From: Pararhodobacter oceanensis
GTDB taxonomy: Bacteria; Pseudomonadota; Alphaproteobacteria; Rhodobacterales; Rhodobacteraceae
Length of the DNA stretch: 64,000 nt
Direction: 5' to 3'
Assembly: GCF_003076755.1 (NCBI RefSeq)
Contig: NZ_QDKM01000003.1
Coordinates: 248,001 to 312,000 of the forward strand
Each line of letters begins with the position of its first letter. The first letter of the stretch is position 1. Below the pieces are notes generated by a model, which was given only the letters and a program-made list of their open reading frames with translations, was not told the DNA's origin and made no database searches. The position numbers and the translations under genes were made by a program. Of this stretch, positions 28,127 through 37,208 are shown piece after piece.

Positions 28127-28465
28127 TTGCGCTACCGTGACCATAGATTCGCCTGTGACCATCCGGTCGCAGTGCTTGATGCTGCCGACCGTCGCCAAAC
28201 CGCGATGGTGGTTAATGTTAGCCGCGACGGGGCGCGGCTGGCGCGTGCCCAAGGGCTGATGGTGGGCCAGCACCTGCGGGTGTTCATCATGCCCAATATG
28301 CCGCCCAATCTGGCCGAGGTGCGCTGGGTGCGCGAGGGGCTGGCGGGGCTGCGCTTTGCTGTGCCGCTCAGCCCGCGAGAGATTGCGATGGCGCGCAAGT
28401 CCCACGGCCACCGCGCCGGATCGGTCCATCAGGCCAACCGCCTCGGGCTGCGCGAGCTGCGGTGA
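28127..28465 (+). CDS. Second single PilZ-domain protein
   Basis: A 112-residue PilZ-like protein starting at TTG (28127) with AGAGG 6 bases upstream. It shares the core arrangement of its neighbour: NVSRDGARLARAQ, LAEVRWVREGLAGLRFAVPLS. The N-terminal arginines are RYRDHR, not a clean RxxxR, so cyclic di-GMP binding is less certain than for the first copy. The spacing of 8 bases indicates translational coupling. The pair probably arose by duplication; targets are unknown. Confidence 0.65.
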   Translation: MRYRDHRFACDHPVAVLDAADRRQTAMVVNVSRDGARLARAQGLMVGQHLRVFIMPNMPPNLAEVRWVREGLAGLRFAVPLSPREIAMARKSHGHRAGSVHQANRLGLRELR

Positions 28466-28721
28466 ACTGGTCGGGTGCTGGGGCCGAGGGCTTCGGGCCG
28501 GGTGATTGCGGTCGGAGGCTTTGCTAGAGCCGCGGGCGGAATGGCCTGCGGGACGGCGGGCCGGATCGTCCTTGCGGATTAGACGCAGGGGCGGTTTGGC
28601 AACGGTGTTGATGGGCCGCGCGCGGGGGATGGAAAGGCCCAGCGGGGGCTGCGATATGGCTGCGGCACGCGTCAGGCGCAATTAAGCAACCTGTGCTGCC
28701 AAATTGCCGCGCGCGGTTGCC

Positions 28722-28749
28722 TTGACTTGGCAAGACGCGGGTCTCATAT
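28722..28749 (+). promoter_or_regulatory. Sigma-70-type promoter before nfu
   Basis: TTGACT (28722-28727), 16 bases, then TCATAT (28744-28749), 24 bases before the nfu start. The rest of the 307-base gap after the PilZ pair (28466-28772) shows no gene. Confidence 0.5.
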
Positions 28750-28772
28750 CCTGTTCAAACGGAGGCCCTGCC

Positions 28773-29330
28773 ATGTTCATTCAAACCGAATCCACCCCGA
28801 ATCCCGCAACGCTGAAATTCCTGCCCGGACAGAATGTGCTCGGTCAGGGCACGGCTGATTTCCCCGAAGCGGAATCGGCAGGCAATTCGCCGCTCGCCCG
28901 CGCCATTTTTGACGTGCAAAACGTCACCGGCGTGTTTCTGGGCTCGGATTTCATCACCGTAACCAAGGCCGAGGCCACCGATTGGGCGCATGTCAAACCG
29001 GCGATCCTTGGCGCGATCATGGAGCATTTCCAGTCGGGCCGCCCCGCGATCGAAGGCCAGACCGAGGAGGCCCATGCCACCCAAGACGGTCCTGACGGCG
29101 AGATTGTCGAGCAGATCAAGGAACTCCTTGATACCCGTGTGCGGCCTGCGGTGGCGCAGGATGGCGGCGATATCACCTTTCACGGGTTTGACCGCGGCGT
29201 GGTCTATCTGATGATGAAAGGCGCCTGTGCCGGTTGCCCCTCGTCAACGATGACGCTGAAAATGGGCATCGAGAACCTGCTGCGCCATTACATCCCCGAG
29301 GTCACCGAGGTGCGTCCGGTTGCAGTGTAA
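28773..29330 (+). CDS. NfuA-type Fe-S cluster carrier (NifU C-domain)
   Basis: A 185-residue Nfu protein. The N-terminal Nfu_N domain begins MFIQTESTPNPATLKFLPG. The C-terminal NifU domain (about residues 105-180) has RPAVAQDGGDITFHGF and the cluster-ligating CAGCP (about 151-155). Such proteins carry a 4Fe-4S cluster on a dimer to client enzymes. ACGGAGG lies about 8 bases before the chosen ATG; the upstream extension to 28704 is rejected. It is followed by tsaB and rimI, the usual alphaproteobacterial order. Confidence 0.92.
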   Translation: MFIQTESTPNPATLKFLPGQNVLGQGTADFPEAESAGNSPLARAIFDVQNVTGVFLGSDFITVTKAEATDWAHVKPAILGAIMEHFQSGRPAIEGQTEEAHATQDGPDGEIVEQIKELLDTRVRPAVAQDGGDITFHGFDRGVVYLMMKGACAGCPSSTMTLKMGIENLLRHYIPEVTEVRPVAV

Positions 29331-29366
29331 CCACGCCACCACGGCCAAGTGATCGGGGCCTAAGCG

Positions 29367-29984
29367 ATGCAAGACGCGCCGGTAGATGCTCCGGTTTTGG
29401 GCTTTGATACCAGCGGCGGCTGGTGCAGCGCGGCGGTGATCCGCGGCGGCGCTGTGCTGGCCCATCGCCATGTAGCAATGTCCCGCGGACAGGCCGAAGC
29501 ATTGATGCCGCTGATCGAGGAGGTGCTGGCCGAGGCGGGCGTTGACCTGACGGAACTGGCCGCAATTGGCGTGGGTATCGGGCCGGGGAATTTCACCGGT
29601 ATCAGGATCAGCGTCTCGGCGGCGCGCGGGTTGGCGCTGGCTTTGGGTATTCCGGCCATCGGCATCGACCGTTTCGAGGCGCTGGCGCTGGAGGCCGCGG
29701 AAACGCTGCCGCTGGTGGTGCCCGCGCTGCGTGGGCAGGTTTGGGTGAAGCCCGCAGACTACGTTTCTGACTCTGCGCCGGAATTGCATGACACGCCCCC
29801 TACCCCGGCGATCAGCGATGGTGAGGGGGCGGGCAATATCCCGCCCGTGCATCCGCTACCGGTGGCGATTGCGCGTCTGGCCGATGCCCGCCGCGACACC
29901 CCGCAGCCGCGCCCCGCACCGCTGTATTTGCGCGAGCCCGACGCCGCGCCGTCGTCGCAGCAACCGCCGCAGATGCTGGCATGA
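29367..29984 (+). CDS. tsaB: tRNA threonylcarbamoyladenosine complex subunit TsaB
   Basis: A 205-residue TsaB, the ASKHA-fold partner that dimerises with TsaD in making the t6A37 modification of tRNAs reading ANN codons. It shows LGFDTSGGWCSAAVI, VGIGPGNFTGIRISVSAARGLALAL (about 72-96 in two parts: GIGPGNFTGIRISV and SAARGLALAL), and ends with the family pattern PLYLREPDAAPS. The length is slightly short but normal for alphaproteobacteria. Its stop is 13 bases before the rimI GTG start. Confidence 0.92.
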   Translation: MQDAPVDAPVLGFDTSGGWCSAAVIRGGAVLAHRHVAMSRGQAEALMPLIEEVLAEAGVDLTELAAIGVGIGPGNFTGIRISVSAARGLALALGIPAIGIDRFEALALEAAETLPLVVPALRGQVWVKPADYVSDSAPELHDTPPTPAISDGEGAGNIPPVHPLPVAIARLADARRDTPQPRPAPLYLREPDAAPSSQQPPQMLA

Positions 29985-29997
29985 CCGGCAGCGCGCC

Positions 29998-30417
29998 GTG
30001 ACCCCGCAGGCTCTGGCCGCGCTGCACGCGCGCTGTTTCGCCAGCCCGCCGCCATGGAGCGAGGCGAGTTTTCTGGGGTTTCTGGACGATCAGACCTGTT
30101 TTTTGCTGGTCGACCCCTCAAGCCACGGGTTCCTGCTGGGCCGTGTGGCCGCGCAGGAGGCGGAAATCCTGACCATCGCCACCGATCCCAGCCACCGCCG
30201 CGGCGGTATCGCGCGTGGCTTGATGGCTGCGTTCGAGGTCGAAGCCCGCCGCCGCGAGGCCGAGACCGCCTTTCTGGAAGTCGCCGAAACCAATGCCGCC
30301 GCGCGCGCGCTCTATGCGGCTTGCGGTTTCACCGAAGCCGGGCGGCGACCGGGCTATTACGTGGCGGAAGGCGGCGCGCGGATTGCCGCAATGATTCTTT
30401 GCAAGTCCCTTGCCTGA
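29998..30417 (+). CDS. rimI: Ribosomal-protein-alanine acetyltransferase-like GNAT
   Basis: A 139-residue GNAT acetyltransferase. The acetyl-CoA motif is RRGGIARGLM (about 62-71), and motif B has ETNAAARALYAACGFTEAGRRPGYY. RimI acetylates the N-terminus of ribosomal protein S18 in Escherichia coli. In this family it often follows tsaB, as here. The open frame begins at 29788 inside tsaB; the homologous N-terminus VTPQALAALHARCF indicates a GTG start at 29998. The substrate is inferred from context. Confidence 0.82.
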   Translation: MTPQALAALHARCFASPPPWSEASFLGFLDDQTCFLLVDPSSHGFLLGRVAAQEAEILTIATDPSHRRGGIARGLMAAFEVEARRREAETAFLEVAETNAAARALYAACGFTEAGRRPGYYVAEGGARIAAMILCKSLA

Positions 30418-30475
30418 GGCCTAATCTCTCCCCAGCCTTGCGACTCTGTCGTGTTGTCCGCTTGGTAAAAACCGC

Positions 30476-30505
30476 TTGACGGCCATGGTGTGGCTGGCCC
30501 TAGAT
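30476..30505 (+). promoter_or_regulatory. Promoter-like sequence before the BMP operon
   Basis: TTGACG (30476-30481), 18 bases, then CTAGAT (30500-30505), 80 bases before the substrate-binding protein start. A reasonable housekeeping promoter for the transporter operon. Confidence 0.4.
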
Positions 30506-30584
30506 GTCGGATGGACCGAGAACTCGGCTCAACCGCAGAGGGGTGCCCTCTGTGGTCAAAAAACGACCCAATAGGGAGAGAAAT

Positions 30585-31580
30585 ATGAAACTGACCCGTA
30601 AATTCCTGGGTGCGACCGCAGTCCTGGCGCTGACCACTGGCGCGGCACTGGCCGATCCGGCGCTGATCTATGACATGGGCGGAAAATTTGACCGCTCGTT
30701 CAACGAGATGGCCTTTACCGGCGCCACCCGTTGGGCCGAAGAGACCGGCGGCGAGTTCCGCGACATTGAATTGCAGTCCGAAGCCCAGCGCGAGCAGGCG
30801 ATCCGCCGCTTTGCCGAATCCGGCTATAACCCGGTGGTGATGACCGGCTTCTCGATGGCCACCCCGCTGGAAGTGGTTGCCGCCGATTATCCCGACACCA
30901 CCTTTGTGATCATCGACGGTGTGGTCGATCTGCCGAACGTGCGCTCGGTGATCTTCTCCGAGCAAGAGGGCTCGTATCTGGTCGGCCTGCTGGCCGGTAT
31001 GGCCACCGAGACCGATAACGTCAGCTTTGTCGGCGGCATGGACGTGCCCCTGATCCGCGCCTTTGCCTGCGGCTATGCGCAGGGTGCGGTTGCGGCCAAT
31101 GAAGAGGTCAATGTGATCGTCAACTACACCGGCACCACGCCGGCAGCCTGGAACGATCCGGTGCGCGGCAGCGAAATCACCGCCGCACAAATCAGCCAGG
31201 GCTCGGATGTGGTGTTTGCCGCAGCCGGTGGCACCGGCGTTGGCGTGCTGCAGCGTGCGGTCGATGACGGCATCCTGTCGATCGGCGTCGATAGCAACCA
31301 GAACTACCTGCACCCCGGCCAAGTGCTGACCTCGATGATGAAGCGCGTCGATAACGCGGTCTATTCGGCCTTTGAATCGGGTCCGGGCATGGAAACCGGT
31401 CTGCATGTGATGGATCTGGCCGCCGGTGGCGTGGGCTGGGCCGATGACGAGCATAACGCGGAACTGATCAGCGACGAGATGCGCGCTGCGGTCTCCTCGG
31501 CGCAGGAGGCGATTGCTGCGGGCGAGTTGGCAGTCCATGACTACCGCTCGGACAGCTCGTGCCCGATTTCGGTCGAGTGA
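30585..31580 (+). CDS. BMP-family ABC transporter substrate-binding protein
   Basis: A 331-residue periplasmic binding protein with signal peptide (MKLTRKFLGATAVLALTTGA, cleavage about residue 23 after ALA). The BMP/PnrA domain is shown by ALIYDMGGKFDRSFNEMAF (about 27-45), VITGFSMATP-like NPVVMTGFSMATPLEVVA, and GVDSNQNYLHPGQVLTSMMK. BMP proteins bind nucleosides or related purines. AGGGAGAG lies 6 bases before the ATG, so the upstream extension to 30504 is rejected. It heads a four-gene importer operon with ATPase and two permeases. Confidence 0.92.
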   Translation: MKLTRKFLGATAVLALTTGAALADPALIYDMGGKFDRSFNEMAFTGATRWAEETGGEFRDIELQSEAQREQAIRRFAESGYNPVVMTGFSMATPLEVVAADYPDTTFVIIDGVVDLPNVRSVIFSEQEGSYLVGLLAGMATETDNVSFVGGMDVPLIRAFACGYAQGAVAANEEVNVIVNYTGTTPAAWNDPVRGSEITAAQISQGSDVVFAAAGGTGVGVLQRAVDDGILSIGVDSNQNYLHPGQVLTSMMKRVDNAVYSAFESGPGMETGLHVMDLAAGGVGWADDEHNAELISDEMRAAVSSAQEAIAAGELAVHDYRSDSSCPISVE

Positions 31581-31592
31581 GGGCGTGATCGG

Positions 31593-33158
31593 ATGGTCGC
31601 AGAGGTGACCGGAGGGGCGGCTGCAAAGGCCGCCCCTGCCATCGAACTTCGCGGGATATCGAAGGCATTCGGCCCGGTCCAGGCGAATAAAGACATCAAT
31701 ATCAAGGTAAACAAAGGCACGATTCACGGCATTATCGGTGAAAACGGCGCCGGTAAATCGACCATGATGTCGATCCTTTACGGGTTCTATAAGGCCGATT
31801 CCGGCGAGATCCTGATCGACGGCAAACCGACCCAGATCACCGACAGCCAGGCCGCGATCAGCGCCGGTATCGGGATGGTGTTCCAGCATTTCAAGCTGGT
31901 TGAAAACTTCACCGTGCTGGAGAATGTGATCCTAGGGGCCGAGGACAGCGAACGGCTGATGCCTTCGTTGAACCGGGCGCGCAAACTGCTGACCGAACTG
32001 GCCGCGGAATACGAATTGAACGTCGACCCTGACGCGCTGATCGAGACGCTCTCGGTCGGGCATCAACAGCGTGTCGAAATCCTTAAAGCCTTGTATCGCG
32101 AGGCAAATATCCTGATTCTGGATGAGCCCACCGGGGTTCTGACCCCCGCCGAGGCGGACCATTTGTTTCGTATTCTGCGCGGTCTCAAGGAGCAGGGCAA
32201 AACCATTATTCTGATCACCCATAAGCTGCGCGAGATCATGGATGTGACCGATGAGGTCAGCGTGATGCGGCGCGGCGAGATGGTCGCCACGGTGAACACC
32301 GCCGAGACCAGCCCGACAGAGCTGGCCGAGCTGATGGTCGGGCGCAAAGTGCTGCTGGAAGTCGAGAAAACCCCGGCCAAACCGGGCGAGGTGGTGCTCT
32401 CGGCGCGCGGGCTCAAAGTGGTTGATGAATTCGGCGTCGAGCGGCTGCGCAGCATTGATCTGGACATTCGCGCCGGTGAGATTTTGGGCGTGGCCGGTGT
32501 CGCCGGCAACGGGCAATCGGCGCTGTTGGAGGCGCTGGCGGGGATGGCCGCGGCGACCGGCGAGGTGAAGATGAACGGCGAGCCGCTGGACCTGACGCTG
32601 AAGCATTCCGACGCCGGAACGCGGCGCGAACGCGGGGTCTCGCATGTCCATGAGGACCGCCACCGCTGCGGGTTGATCCTTGATTTCATGGCCTGGGAGA
32701 ATATCGCTTTCGGCTATCACAACGCGCCGGAATACAATAAAAACAAGCTGTTGATGGACAATCACGCGATTTTGGAAGATGCCAAGGGCAAATTCGAACG
32801 GTTCGATGTGCGTCCGCCCAATCCGATGCTCACCGCCGAGAGTTTCTCGGGCGGGAACCAGCAAAAGATCGTGCTGGCCCGCGAGATCGAGCGCAATCCC
32901 GACCTGTTGCTGGTCGGGCAGCCGACGCGCGGGGTCGATATCGGGGCGATTGAGTTCATCCATAAGCAGTTGATTGCGCTGCGCGATCAGGGCAAGGCGA
33001 TCCTCTTGGTCTCGGTGGAGCTGGATGAGATCCTGTCGCTCTCGGACCGGATTGTGGTGATGTTCGACGGGCGCATCATGGGCGAGCGCGACCCCGAGAC
33101 CACCAACGCGCAAGACTTGGGCCTGATGATGGCCGGGATGACGGGAGACGTGGCATGA
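31593..33158 (+). CDS. Nucleoside-type ABC transporter ATPase (two NBDs)
   Basis: A 521-residue protein with two ATPase domains. NBD1 has Walker A GENGAGKSTMMSIL (about 50-63), LSVGHQQRVEILKAL and ILILDEPTGVLTPAEAD. NBD2 has a degenerate Walker A GVAGNGQSALLEAL, but a good signature FSGGNQQKIVLAREI and GQPTRGVDIGAIEFIH. This asymmetric architecture is that of sugar (RbsA/MglA) and nucleoside (BmpC/NupA) importers. It lies 12 bases after the binding protein gene and overlaps the first permease by 4 bases. Confidence 0.93.
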   Translation: MVAEVTGGAAAKAAPAIELRGISKAFGPVQANKDINIKVNKGTIHGIIGENGAGKSTMMSILYGFYKADSGEILIDGKPTQITDSQAAISAGIGMVFQHFKLVENFTVLENVILGAEDSERLMPSLNRARKLLTELAAEYELNVDPDALIETLSVGHQQRVEILKALYREANILILDEPTGVLTPAEADHLFRILRGLKEQGKTIILITHKLREIMDVTDEVSVMRRGEMVATVNTAETSPTELAELMVGRKVLLEVEKTPAKPGEVVLSARGLKVVDEFGVERLRSIDLDIRAGEILGVAGVAGNGQSALLEALAGMAAATGEVKMNGEPLDLTLKHSDAGTRRERGVSHVHEDRHRCGLILDFMAWENIAFGYHNAPEYNKNKLLMDNHAILEDAKGKFERFDVRPPNPMLTAESFSGGNQQKIVLAREIERNPDLLLVGQPTRGVDIGAIEFIHKQLIALRDQGKAILLVSVELDEILSLSDRIVVMFDGRIMGERDPETTNAQDLGLMMAGMTGDVA

Positions 33159-34252
33159 GCTCGAAACGGATGCCGAAATGGGCCGACGTGCTGCTGGTGC
33201 CGATCCTCTCGCTGATCATCGCCTTTGCGCTGTCGGCGCTGGTCATTCTGGCGATTGGCGAGGATCCGGTGCGGGCGATGCGGCTGATGATCACCGGTGC
33301 GCTGGGATCGACCTATGGCTGGGGTTATACGCTGTATTTCACCACCAATTTCCTGCTGACCGGGCTTGGCGTGTCGATTGCCTTTCAGGCGCGGCTGTTC
33401 AACATCGGCGGCGAGGGGCAGGCGCTGATCGGCGGGCTTGGCGTGGCCTTGGTCTGTCTGTTTATTCCCTGGCCGCATTGGTCGCTGGCGATCATTGCCG
33501 CGATTGCCGCCTCGGCGATTTTCGGGGCGGTCTGGGCGGCGATACCGGCGTATTTGCAGGCGAAACGCGGCAGCCATATCGTGATCACCACGATCATGTT
33601 CAACTTCATCGCCTTTTCGCTGATGAATTACATGCTGTCGCATGTGCTGCGCCCGCCGACCTCGATGGATCCGGCGACGGCGCGGTTTGACAATGTGCTG
33701 CGGCTGCCGCGATTGCATGACATTCTGGCCCCGATGGGCATTGATTTCTCGCGCGCGGGACCGGCGAATGTGATGCTGTTTGTAGCACTTCTGGCCTGTG
33801 TGCTGGCCTATTTCCTGATGTGGCGCACGCGGCTGGGGTTCGAGATCCGGGCCTTTGGCAAATCCGAACCGGCGGCGCATTACGCGGGGATTTCCGGCGT
33901 CAAGATCATCATGGTGGCGATGCTGATTTCCGGCGCGCTATCGGGGATGATGGCGGTCAACTCGGTGATGGGCGGACCGCAGCGTTTGGTGATGAACGCG
34001 GTTGAGGGCGCGGGCTTTATCGGCATTGCGGTGGCGCTGATGGGGCGGTCGCATCCGATTGGCATCATCGCACCGGCGCTGCTGTTCGGGTTCCTGTTCC
34101 AAGGCGGATCAGAGCTGGCCTTGGAGACCACGATCCCGCGCGAGATGATCATCATCATTCAGGCCTTGGTGATCATGTTCACCGGCGCTTTGGACAATAT
34201 GGTGCGGACACCGCTGGAAACGCTGTTTGCCTTGATGCGGAGGAGAACCTGA
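33155..34252 (+). CDS. ABC transporter permease (nucleoside-type), first subunit
   Basis: A 365-residue integral membrane permease of the BPD_transp_2 (LivM/RbsC-like) family with about 8-10 spans. Typical segments are FNIGGEGQALIGGLGVALV, GSHIVITTIMFNFIAFSLMNYML (in two parts: GSHIVITTIMFNFI and AFSLMNYML), and MNAVEGAGFIGIAVALMGRSHP. It corresponds to NupP-type subunits. It overlaps the ATPase gene by ATGA and is followed one base later by the second permease. Confidence 0.93.
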   Translation: MSSKRMPKWADVLLVPILSLIIAFALSALVILAIGEDPVRAMRLMITGALGSTYGWGYTLYFTTNFLLTGLGVSIAFQARLFNIGGEGQALIGGLGVALVCLFIPWPHWSLAIIAAIAASAIFGAVWAAIPAYLQAKRGSHIVITTIMFNFIAFSLMNYMLSHVLRPPTSMDPATARFDNVLRLPRLHDILAPMGIDFSRAGPANVMLFVALLACVLAYFLMWRTRLGFEIRAFGKSEPAAHYAGISGVKIIMVAMLISGALSGMMAVNSVMGGPQRLVMNAVEGAGFIGIAVALMGRSHPIGIIAPALLFGFLFQGGSELALETTIPREMIIIIQALVIMFTGALDNMVRTPLETLFALMRRRT

Positions 34253-34253
34253 G

Positions 34254-35219
34254 ATGGATATCGTCACGATTGTCCAGATATTGGACTCCACATTGCGCTT
34301 GGCGACGCCGCTGCTGTTCGCCTGTCTGGCGGGGATCATCAGCGAGCGGGCGGGGATTTTCGACATCGGGCTTGAGGGCAAACTGCTGATCGCGGCGTTT
34401 TTCTCGGCGGCCTATGCGCATTATTCCGGCTCGGCATGGATCGGGCTGGGCGCGGGCGTGCTGGCCTCGGTGGTGTTCTCGCTGTTCCACGGCATCGCCT
34501 CGATCACCTTCCGCGGCAACCAGTTGATTTCCGGCGTGGCGATCAATTTTCTGGCCTCGGGGATGACCGTGGTGATCGCGCAGAGCTGGTTCCGGCAAGG
34601 CGGGCGCACGCCGTCGCTGACCGGCGACCAGCGGTTTCCCAGTCTTGACCTGCCCGGTGCCGAAGCGGTGCAGGGCGTGCCGGTGATCGGCCAGATTTAC
34701 GGCGAGATCCTCACAGACCACGGGATTCTGGTCTATGTCGGCCTCTTGTGTGTGCCGCTGACCTGGTATGTGCTCTATCGCACGCGCTTTGGCCTGCGGC
34801 TGCGCGCGGTCGGCGAGAATCCGGCGGCGGTGGATACCGCGGGGGTCTCGGTGGTGCGGATGCGCTATGCGGCGATTGTGATTGCCGGTGTGCTTTGCGG
34901 CATTGGTGGTGCGTATCTCTCGACCAGTCTCGCCGCCGGTTTCGTCCGCGAGATGTCGGCCGGTCGCGGGTTTATCGCGCTGGCGGCGATGATCTTTGCC
35001 AAATGGCGCCCGTGGCAGGGGCTGGGCGCAGTGCTGTTGTTCGGCATGCTCGAGGCGATTGCCAACCGGTTCCCCAATCTCGACCTCGGGTTCATCACCC
35101 TGCCGAGCCAGTTCATGACCGCCCTGCCCTATATCCTGACAGTGATCATTCTGGCCGGTTTTGTCGGCAAGGCGATCCCGCCGCGCGCCGGTGGCGAACC
35201 CTACGTCAAAGAGCGTTGA
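34254..35219 (+). CDS. ABC transporter permease (nucleoside-type), second subunit
   Basis: A 321-residue permease of the same family, the NupQ-like partner. Hallmarks are LFACLAGIISERAGIFDIGLEG (LFACLAGIISERAG then IFDIGLEG), SGVAINFLASGMTVVI, and GRGFIALAAMIFAKWRPWQG. The tail PPRAGGEPYVKER is cytoplasmic. It is the last gene of the operon; a strong terminator lies about 80 bases downstream. Confidence 0.93.
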   Translation: MDIVTIVQILDSTLRLATPLLFACLAGIISERAGIFDIGLEGKLLIAAFFSAAYAHYSGSAWIGLGAGVLASVVFSLFHGIASITFRGNQLISGVAINFLASGMTVVIAQSWFRQGGRTPSLTGDQRFPSLDLPGAEAVQGVPVIGQIYGEILTDHGILVYVGLLCVPLTWYVLYRTRFGLRLRAVGENPAAVDTAGVSVVRMRYAAIVIAGVLCGIGGAYLSTSLAAGFVREMSAGRGFIALAAMIFAKWRPWQGLGAVLLFGMLEAIANRFPNLDLGFITLPSQFMTALPYILTVIILAGFVGKAIPPRAGGEPYVKER

Positions 35220-35295
35220 TCGGGGCGCTGCTGGGTAGGCTGTTTGGCAGGCTGGAGCCGCCAACACCAAGTGGTGATTGAAATAAATAATTAAC

Positions 35296-35330
35296 AAAGC
35301 CCCTGTAAAACGCAGGGGCTTTGTCTTATT
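35296..35330 (+). terminator. Terminator of the BMP importer operon
   Basis: A perfect 10-base stem AAAGCCCCTG/CAGGGGCTTT (35296-35305 and 35313-35322) with loop TAAAACG, then GTCTTATT. It lies only 8 bases before the TauE/SafE start, so that gene needs a promoter that overlaps the terminator, or read-through. Confidence 0.85.
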
Positions 35331-35337
35331 GAAAATC

Positions 35338-36258
35338 ATGTTGATCTATTTGCCCATTGCCGAGGTCTCCACAAACGCCTTCACCTTGCTGGGCGTTGGC
35401 GGCGGGGTTGGCATCCTCTCGGGCATGTTCGGGGTCGGCGGCGGGTTTTTGATCACGCCCTTGCTGTTTTTCTTTGGCATCCCGCCGGCGGTGGCGGTGG
35501 CCACGGGCGCCAATCAGGTGGTGGCCTCGTCGATCTCGGGCGTCTTGGCGCATCTGCGGCGCAAAACCGTTGATCTGAAAATGGGCACGGTGCTGTTGAT
35601 CGGCGGGTTGATCGGCTCGACCGGCGGGATCTTCGTGTTCCGCTGGCTCAGCGAATTGGGGCAGGTCGATCTGTTCGTGCAACTCGCCTATGTATTGTTT
35701 CTGGGCACCGTCGGCACCTTGATGCTGCAAGAGGCGCTGCGCAGTTGGTATCGCACCACCAAGCCGCATAAGGGCCGGCGCAAGCTGCATAAACACACTT
35801 GGGTGCATGCGCTGCCGTTCAAGACCAAATTCCGTGTCTCGGGCCTTTATATCAGCATCCTGCCGCCCTTGATGATCGGCATTGCGGTGGGTGTGTTGTC
35901 GGCAGTGATGGGGGTTGGCGGCGGCTTCATCATGGTGCCGGCGATGATCTATATGCTGGGCATGCCGACCAAAGTGGTGGTCGGCACCTCGCTGTTCCAG
36001 ATCATTTTTGTCACCGCCTACACGACCGTCGCCCATGCGGTCACCAGCCATTCGGTCGATGTGATGCTGGCGTTTTTCCTGATCATCGGCGGGGTGATCG
36101 GCGCGCAGGTGGGCACCCAGATCGGGCTGAAGCTGAAGGCCGAACAGTTGCGCGTGTTGCTGGCGCTTTTGGTGATCGCGGTCTGTGTCAAAGTGGCGCT
36201 GGACCTGCTGATCGAGCCGTCCGAGCTTTATTCGATCCGCATTCCGGGGCGGCACTGA
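35338..36258 (+). CDS. TauE/SafE (TSUP) family permease
   Basis: A 306-residue membrane protein with about eight spans in two repeats. The two signature glycine motifs are FGVGGGFLITPLLFFFGIPP (about 31-50) and GVGGGFIMVPAMIYMLGMPT (about 200-219). The family exports sulfur-containing anions such as sulfite or sulfoacetate; the substrate here is unknown. The frame could start at TTG 35329, but the ATG at 35338 (MLIYLPIAEVS) matches the family N-terminus; no strong RBS is seen. It overlaps the TIGR02186 gene by one base, a regular partnership in this order. Confidence 0.88.
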   Translation: MLIYLPIAEVSTNAFTLLGVGGGVGILSGMFGVGGGFLITPLLFFFGIPPAVAVATGANQVVASSISGVLAHLRRKTVDLKMGTVLLIGGLIGSTGGIFVFRWLSELGQVDLFVQLAYVLFLGTVGTLMLQEALRSWYRTTKPHKGRRKLHKHTWVHALPFKTKFRVSGLYISILPPLMIGIAVGVLSAVMGVGGGFIMVPAMIYMLGMPTKVVVGTSLFQIIFVTAYTTVAHAVTSHSVDVMLAFFLIIGGVIGAQVGTQIGLKLKAEQLRVLLALLVIAVCVKVALDLLIEPSELYSIRIPGRH

Positions 36259-37040
36259 TGCGGGTGCTGGCATTCCTTTTCGCGCTGCTGGTGGCCTTGC
36301 CGCTGAACGCCAATGAGATCGTCGGTGCGCTGTCGCAAAACCGCGTTTCGCTGACCGCGAATTTCACCGGCTCGGAGATACTGGTCTACGGCGCGATCCG
36401 CCGCGACGCCGCCGAGGTATTGGCGCAAGGCACCGTGCATGAGCAATCGCCCTTTGACGTGGTGGTGGTGATCGAAGGCCCGCGCGAAACCGCCGTGGTC
36501 TGGCGCAAGGCGCGACGGGCGGGGATCTGGGTGAATGTCGATAGCGTCACGCTGGCCTCGGTGCCGTCCTATTACGCGGTGGCAACGACCAACCCGCTGG
36601 CGCAGATCATCACCCCCGAGACCGACGCCGAGCACCGGATTTCGGCGCAGCAAACCATCCGCGTGGCCGCCGGAGACGACAGCGTTGAGGATGCCTCGAT
36701 CTACACGCAAGCGCTGCTGCGTTTGCGCGAACGCTCTTCGGCCTATCTGACGCTGACCCGCTTTGTGCATGTCGACCGCGACATCCTGTTTCGCGCGCGG
36801 GTGCAATTGCCCGCCAGCCTGACCGAGGGCGCCTATACGACGCGGCTTTATCTGGTGCGCGATGGCGAGGTGCTCAACCAGTTCCGCACGGCGATTTTCG
36901 TGCGCAAGGACGGGCTGGAGCGCTGGCTGCATCAACTGGCCTATGACCGGCCGTTTATCTACGGGTTTCTGGCGCTGGCGATTGCGCTGGTTGCGGGCTG
37001 GGGGGCCTCGGCGCTGTTTCGGTTGATCCGCAACGGCTGA
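36258..37040 (+). CDS. TIGR02186 family membrane-anchored protein
   Basis: A 260-residue protein with a signal peptide (MRVLAFLFALLVALPLNA, about 1-18) and a C-terminal membrane anchor (FIYGFLALAIALVAGWGASA, about 232-251). In between is a periplasmic beta-rich domain: LTANFTGSEILVYGAIRR, DVVVVIEGPRETAVVWRKAR, VNVDSVTLASVPSYYAV. Function is unknown; it occurs next to TauE/SafE permeases, suggesting an accessory to export. Its ATG overlaps the permease stop (TGATG). Confidence 0.85.
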   Translation: MRVLAFLFALLVALPLNANEIVGALSQNRVSLTANFTGSEILVYGAIRRDAAEVLAQGTVHEQSPFDVVVVIEGPRETAVVWRKARRAGIWVNVDSVTLASVPSYYAVATTNPLAQIITPETDAEHRISAQQTIRVAAGDDSVEDASIYTQALLRLRERSSAYLTLTRFVHVDRDILFRARVQLPASLTEGAYTTRLYLVRDGEVLNQFRTAIFVRKDGLERWLHQLAYDRPFIYGFLALAIALVAGWGASALFRLIRNG

Positions 37041-37118
37041 GGGTTGCCGCTGACGCGAGCCGGTGAGAGTTGCCGCTGTCGCGAGCTGCTGAGATTTGCC
37101 GCTGACGCGGCGGGGCGC
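37041..37118. repeat. Three tandem degenerate 26-base repeats
   Basis: Units at 37041-37066, 37067-37092 and 37093-37118 share the core TTGCCGCTGACGCG. They begin at the stop codon of the TIGR02186 gene. Probably slipped-strand duplication. Confidence 0.6.
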
Positions 37119-37200
37119 GGGGGCGCTGCCCCCTCTTCGACCCCATCTGCGACGGTGTCGAATTCACCCCCGGGATATTTTTGGACAGATGACGGGGCGG
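37119..37200 (+). repeat. 3'-end hairpin repeat, copy C (inverted)
   Basis: A GGGGGC-GCT-GCCCCC hairpin followed by ATTCACCCCCGGGATATTTTTGG and ACAGATGACGGGG on the plus strand (parts given separately). This is the same GGGATATTTTTGGACAGATGAC end as the copies at 6588 and 40444, here in plus orientation after a plus-strand gene. Confidence 0.6.
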
Positions 37201-37208
37201 CCTATGGG

